A program made the translations under genes and the position numbers. Shown in pieces: positions 5,358-7,677 of a DNA stretch of 7,677 nt. Under the pieces are notes generated by a model. That model saw only the letters and a list, made by a program, of their open reading frames with translations. It was not told the origin of the DNA and ran no database searches. The DNA is taken from contig CANDHX010000063.1 of assembly GCA_947384645.1 (NCBI GenBank), forward strand, positions 1-7,677. The letters are read 5' to 3'. Each line of letters opens with the position of its first letter. Positions within the stretch are counted from its first letter, which is position 1. The stretch comes from an uncultured Mycoplasmatota bacterium. Lineage in GTDB: Bacteria > Bacillota_I > Bacilli_A > RF39 > UBA660.

Positions 5358-6162
5358 TGTCTTCACCTCCATCATCGGCTGCATAGAAAATCTCAGTCTT
5401 TGGAGTTAGCTCGTTATAGAGCATCTTTTTAAATTCTTCATAAGTTAAATTGTAGTTCATCGTTCCATTCAAAGCGATACTTTTTCTGCCAGTTTCTTCG
5501 CTCACTACTAATACTATCGCATCGGACTCTTCTGATAATCCCAAAGCTGCTCTATGACGTGTACCTAAACTTTTTGATAGTTTATTATCCATACTAGTTT
5601 TAAATACACATCCAGCACATGTAACTTTAGTACCTTGTATGATTACTCCACCGTCGTGCAAAGCACTATTCGGATAAAAGAGCGATTCTAAAATCTGACT
5701 CGAAATATCGGCATATATCTTGGTAGCCGGTGTGATATATTCTTGCAAGCTTACATCTCTTTCGATTGCGATTAAAGCACCAAATCTGTTTTTCTTTAAA
5801 TACTCGACGGCTTCCATTATCTCGTTTACTAATTTTTCTCTTTCTCCACTCGTCAAAACTTTATGGCGTCCCAATAACTGACTGCGGCCTAGTTGTTCTA
5901 AGACGGTACGTATTTCGGGCTGAAATATGATTATAAGTGCAAGCGGTCCCCACATAATTACATACTCTAAAATGAGACCTACTACATATAAGTTTAAAAG
6001 ATTGGATAACAATTTTATGATAACTATAAACGCTACACCTTTGAAGATGAGCACCATTTTTATGTTGTTTTTAAGATTTTTCAAAAGGAAATACACCATA
6101 TACCACAATATACATATATCGAGGATATTGGAGATTATTCCCCAAACTGTTGATAAAGTCAT
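5350..6162 (-). CDS. cdaA: Membrane diadenylate cyclase CdaA (c-di-AMP synthase)
   Basis: 270 aa, the usual length. It makes c-di-AMP from two ATP; the nucleotide controls potassium and osmolyte uptake and is tied to cell-wall stability. Three membrane helices come first (about res 8-28, 34-55 and 60-80), then a linker and the cytoplasmic DAC (DisA_N) domain (about 95-250). Motifs: LFYPNSALHDGG (161-172, the DGA position, here Asp170-Gly171-Gly172), GTRHRAALG (200-208, the RHR motif at 202-204) and SEETG (221-225). The third residue of DGA is changed to Gly; Asp170 and the RHR are intact, so activity is expected. The start ATG at 6162 has AAGGAGG at 6-nt spacing. It is followed by cdaR with an 8-nt overlap and has its own likely promoter at 6188. 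Confidence 0.96.
   Translation of the reverse strand: MTLSTVWGIISNILDICILWYMVYFLLKNLKNNIKMVLIFKGVAFIVIIKLLSNLLNLYVVGLILEYVIMWGPLALIIIFQPEIRTVLEQLGRSQLLGRHKVLTSGEREKLVNEIMEAVEYLKKNRFGALIAIERDVSLQEYITPATKIYADISSQILESLFYPNSALHDGGVIIQGTKVTCAGCVFKTSMDNKLSKSLGTRHRAALGLSEESDAIVLVVSEETGRKSIALNGTMNYNLTYEEFKKMLYNELTPKTEIFYAADDGGEDSE
5363..5370 (-). promoter_or_regulatory. Ribosome binding site that sets the cdaR start
   Basis: GGAGGTGA on the minus strand lies 5 nt before GTG at 5357. The upstream ATGs at 5384, 5375 and 5372 have no such site before them. The site lies inside the cdaA coding region. Confidence 0.8.
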
Positions 6163-6187
6163 AACTTTCCTCCTTAGTCACTTTCCA

Positions 6188-6196
6188 ATTATAACA
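6188..6196 (-). promoter_or_regulatory. Extended -10 promoter upstream of cdaA
   Basis: The minus strand reads TGTTATAAT: a perfect -10 hexamer (6188-6193) with the TGn extension. The -35 at 17 nt spacing is weak (TAGATT), as is common with extended -10 promoters. The predicted start is about 20 nt before the cdaA start codon and leaves the ribosome binding site in the leader. Confidence 0.6.
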
Positions 6197-6206
6197 AATT
6201 AAATCC

Positions 6207-6236
6207 AAATAATCTATTTAGACTCATAGATTATTT
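6207..6236 (-). terminator. A/T-rich hairpin after the 101-aa gene, weak terminator or mRNA end
   Basis: AAATAATCTA and TAGATTATTT form a perfect 10-bp inverted repeat around a 10-nt loop. The stem includes the stop codon of the 101-aa gene. No clean U run follows on the minus strand (GGATTTAATTTG), so termination is probably partial and some transcripts could continue into cdaA. Confidence 0.45.
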
Positions 6237-6536
6237 ATTTGGAACGCCTAGTGTTGGAGCCTCCTCTTTAGTATTTACCTGTGCTGGTGCTACTTTTTCA
6301 TTTACAACTGCATTACTGTTCATTGTCGCACTATTTACAGTTTCTCCCAATTTGACTCCTGGTGTTACGACTGGTATATCACTTACGACTTCCTCTGGTT
6401 CACGTGTTAATTCTTTCTTTATTTTATTCGTCTTAGAAGAATCGACGATATAACCTATTAATGCTAATATTAAAAGTACTGCGATGAATACCACTACTAT
6501 ATAGTATTCGACTAACAAATTCATTATTGCTCCCAT
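6231..6536 (-). CDS. Unrecognised small single-pass membrane protein
   Basis: 101 aa; I do not recognise a family. It has a hydrophobic helix at about res 8-31 (VEYYIVVVFIAVLLILALIG), a short basic patch (KTNKIKKELTR, 35-45), then a Pro/Val/Glu/Asn-rich tail likely disordered (46-101). The basic patch after the helix suggests an N-out, C-in topology with the tail in the cytoplasm. The start is ATG at 6536 with AGAGGG about 7 nt upstream. The in-frame ATG at 6524, behind GGGAG, is also possible and would remove four residues. It begins 22 nt after the YerB-like gene, so the two are probably one operon, and it ends 68 nt before cdaA. A role with either neighbour is only inference from position. 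Confidence 0.75.
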   Translation of the reverse strand: MGAIMNLLVEYYIVVVFIAVLLILALIGYIVDSSKTNKIKKELTREPEEVVSDIPVVTPGVKLGETVNSATMNSNAVVNEKVAPAQVNTKEEAPTLGVPNK

Positions 6537-6558
6537 TTTTATTCCCTCTTTCTTTTTA

Positions 6559-7638
6559 TTAAGCTTCTATAGCTTCTATTTTTGGAACTCTACCTGTTGG
6601 CAATATGCCTATATACGTTCTACCGTCGTTTAACACGAGTTCCTTGCCGTCTTTATATTTATATATAGTCTTTCCACTTCTCGTTTTCTTTTCCCAAGTT
6701 ATTGGTACACTTTTACCTTCGCTTATGTAATAACCAGTACCACTACCGATATTTTGTAAATCTTGTCTACCTTTATTATCTATAGTGGTATATTTGGCAT
6801 TATAAAGAATGATGTTCTTGGTAGTAATTCTTTCTTTTGAAGTAAAGTCTATTAAATCTACTTTATTTTGACTTCTTTTATACATTTTAGCTTCTTCATC
6901 GTAGAAAAACTTTGCAGTATATCCACTAGAGAATGGAGCTTCTATATATTTAGCATCCACTACTCCTTCAACACTCGATAAGTCTACTGGATCGACATCG
7001 TATGAAAGTAAGTTCCCTTTATCGGTTTCTGTCCTATATTTTAGTTTACCAGTTGCACTAACCAAACTTTCCATTTTAGTATAGCCTCTATGTTCATAAT
7101 CCGCCTTTACGCTCGAATCTCTAAAAAAGTAAGTTCTCTCATAAGTTAGTCCATTTATATTGTTGATACCTAATGTCTTTATATCGCTTTGTGCTTGAGG
7201 ACTCCAACCCCAATGCACATATATTGCATCGTTTTCTAAAGCATAATCTAAAAAGTAATGTCTGCTACTTCTAATACTTTGAATTTTAGAAGTATTGGCA
7301 TCCTTATATAGAGCCATTTCACGAGTTATTCCACCTTCGACCAACAATTCATAAATCAAAAATGCTTCGTTTAACCCGGATTGGTATTTCCAAACTGCAC
7401 TATTGTTGTTTATCATGACTGCATATGGTCTCGATTTACTGTCGACGTCGATTACTTGAACCTTCTTTACAGGTTTTACCTCTTCCTCAGGTTTTTTACC
7501 ATGTTCATTTTCTTCTACTCCGTCATTTTGAAATTCTCTATATGAGAAAGTAATGGCAAGTCCACCAACTATTATCAAAATGCCACATGCTATAAAAATA
7601 AGTATCTTTTTTCTAGTCTTCTTTTTAAGTTTCCCCAT
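6559..7638 (-). CDS. YerB-like DUF3048 domain membrane protein
   Basis: 359 aa. A very basic N-terminus (MGKLKKKTRKK) is followed by one membrane segment (about res 12-32) and an acidic linker, then the DUF3048 domain (about 65-210). Recognisable family blocks are RPYAVMINN (70-78), QSGLNEAFLIYELLVEGGIT (86-105), SIRSSRHYF (121-129) and AIYVHWGWSPQA (138-149). A C-terminal DUF3048_C-like domain (about 240-350) has GSGTGYYISEGKSVPITWEK and ends near GRTYIGILP. Firmicutes homologues such as YerB of B. subtilis are extracytoplasmic, often lipoproteins, of unknown biochemical role. Here IACG in the hydrophobic stretch is not a convincing lipobox, because the stretch runs on past Cys18, so an uncleaved anchor is more likely. 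The start ATG at 7638 has GGAG 10 nt upstream. It is not next to pcrA/ligA as in B. subtilis; here it precedes the 101-aa gene and cdaA-cdaR. Confidence 0.88.
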   Translation of the reverse strand: MGKLKKKTRKKILIFIACGILIIVGGLAITFSYREFQNDGVEENEHGKKPEEEVKPVKKVQVIDVDSKSRPYAVMINNNSAVWKYQSGLNEAFLIYELLVEGGITREMALYKDANTSKIQSIRSSRHYFLDYALENDAIYVHWGWSPQAQSDIKTLGINNINGLTYERTYFFRDSSVKADYEHRGYTKMESLVSATGKLKYRTETDKGNLLSYDVDPVDLSSVEGVVDAKYIEAPFSSGYTAKFFYDEEAKMYKRSQNKVDLIDFTSKERITTKNIILYNAKYTTIDNKGRQDLQNIGSGTGYYISEGKSVPITWEKKTRSGKTIYKYKDGKELVLNDGRTYIGILPTGRVPKIEAIEA

Positions 7639-7655
7639 TTCTATACATCTCCAAT

Positions 7656-7661
7656 ATTATA
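7656..7661 (-). promoter_or_regulatory. Possible -10 element for the YerB-like gene
   Basis: The minus strand reads TATAAT, but a -35 would fall at or past the window edge. The implied start would leave a very short leader with the GGAG at 7649-7652 at its first bases. Transcription from an upstream gene is equally possible. Confidence 0.3.
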
Positions 7662-7677
7662 ATAACACCTTTTGCAT

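Noticed and set aside
5358..5384. ATG at 5384 as start of cdaR
   Set aside because: No ribosome binding site precedes it, and it would overlap cdaA by 35 nt. GGAGGTGA is correctly spaced for GTG at 5357.
7570..7600. Lipoprotein signal (IACG) in the YerB-like protein
   Set aside because: The hydrophobic stretch continues well beyond the Cys, so it looks like a transmembrane anchor and not a lipobox after a signal helix.
7639..7677. 3' end of an upstream gene at the right edge
   Set aside because: Stops occur in two minus-strand frames here (for example TAA at 7657-7659), but 39 bases are too few to show coding sequence.

Overview
The window looks like a chromosomal piece of a low-G+C Gram-positive bacterium (Firmicutes/Bacilli grade). 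The support is the low G+C content, strong AGGAGG-type ribosome binding sites, sigma-A-like promoters, and a set of Firmicutes-type genes: CdaA/CdaR, a YerB-like DUF3048 protein, a four-Cys bL33, a Bacillus-like EF-P and a DUF2624-like protein. The tryptophan codons checked are TGG and toxN ends at TGA, so the standard bacterial code fits and the Mycoplasma code does not. I cannot name a genus from this window.

Layout, left to right. (1) 1-833: a complete type III toxin-antitoxin locus on the minus strand. It has a strong promoter, a small RNA (toxI) with three identical 34-nt tandem repeats, a Rho-independent terminator, and the ToxN/AbiQ-family endoribonuclease gene. (2) 839-1671: a minus-strand translation operon, rpmG (bL33) followed by efp (EF-P), with its own promoter and a terminator that overlaps the efp stop codon. 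(3) 1658-3598: a class B penicillin-binding protein (PBP2-like transpeptidase), minus strand. (4) 3665-3919: a small plus-strand gene for a DUF2624-like protein, divergent from the PBP gene. Its convergent neighbour cdaR shares a bidirectional terminator with it. (5) 3990-6162: the minus-strand pair cdaA-cdaR, encoding the membrane di-adenylate cyclase and its YbbR-domain regulator. (6) 6231-7638: a YerB-like DUF3048 membrane protein followed by an unrecognised 101-aa single-pass membrane protein, directly upstream of cdaA.

Working together: the right half is cell-envelope biology. C-di-AMP made by CdaA and modulated by CdaR controls potassium/osmolyte balance and links to wall homeostasis. 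PBP2 crosslinks peptidoglycan, and the YerB-like and 101-aa proteins are membrane-anchored neighbours of unknown role. rpmG-efp is housekeeping translation. The accessory element is toxIN, a probable phage-defence (abortive infection) or stabilisation module packed directly behind the efp terminator. It is the most interesting system here. Its family is known, but this repeat and its predicted pseudoknot are worth describing. Several starts were set from ribosome binding sites: cdaR from GTG at 5357, and the DUF2624-like gene from ATG at 3665. rpmG (56 codons) was found by direct translation. No stretch longer than 300 bases lacks a gene or RNA gene.
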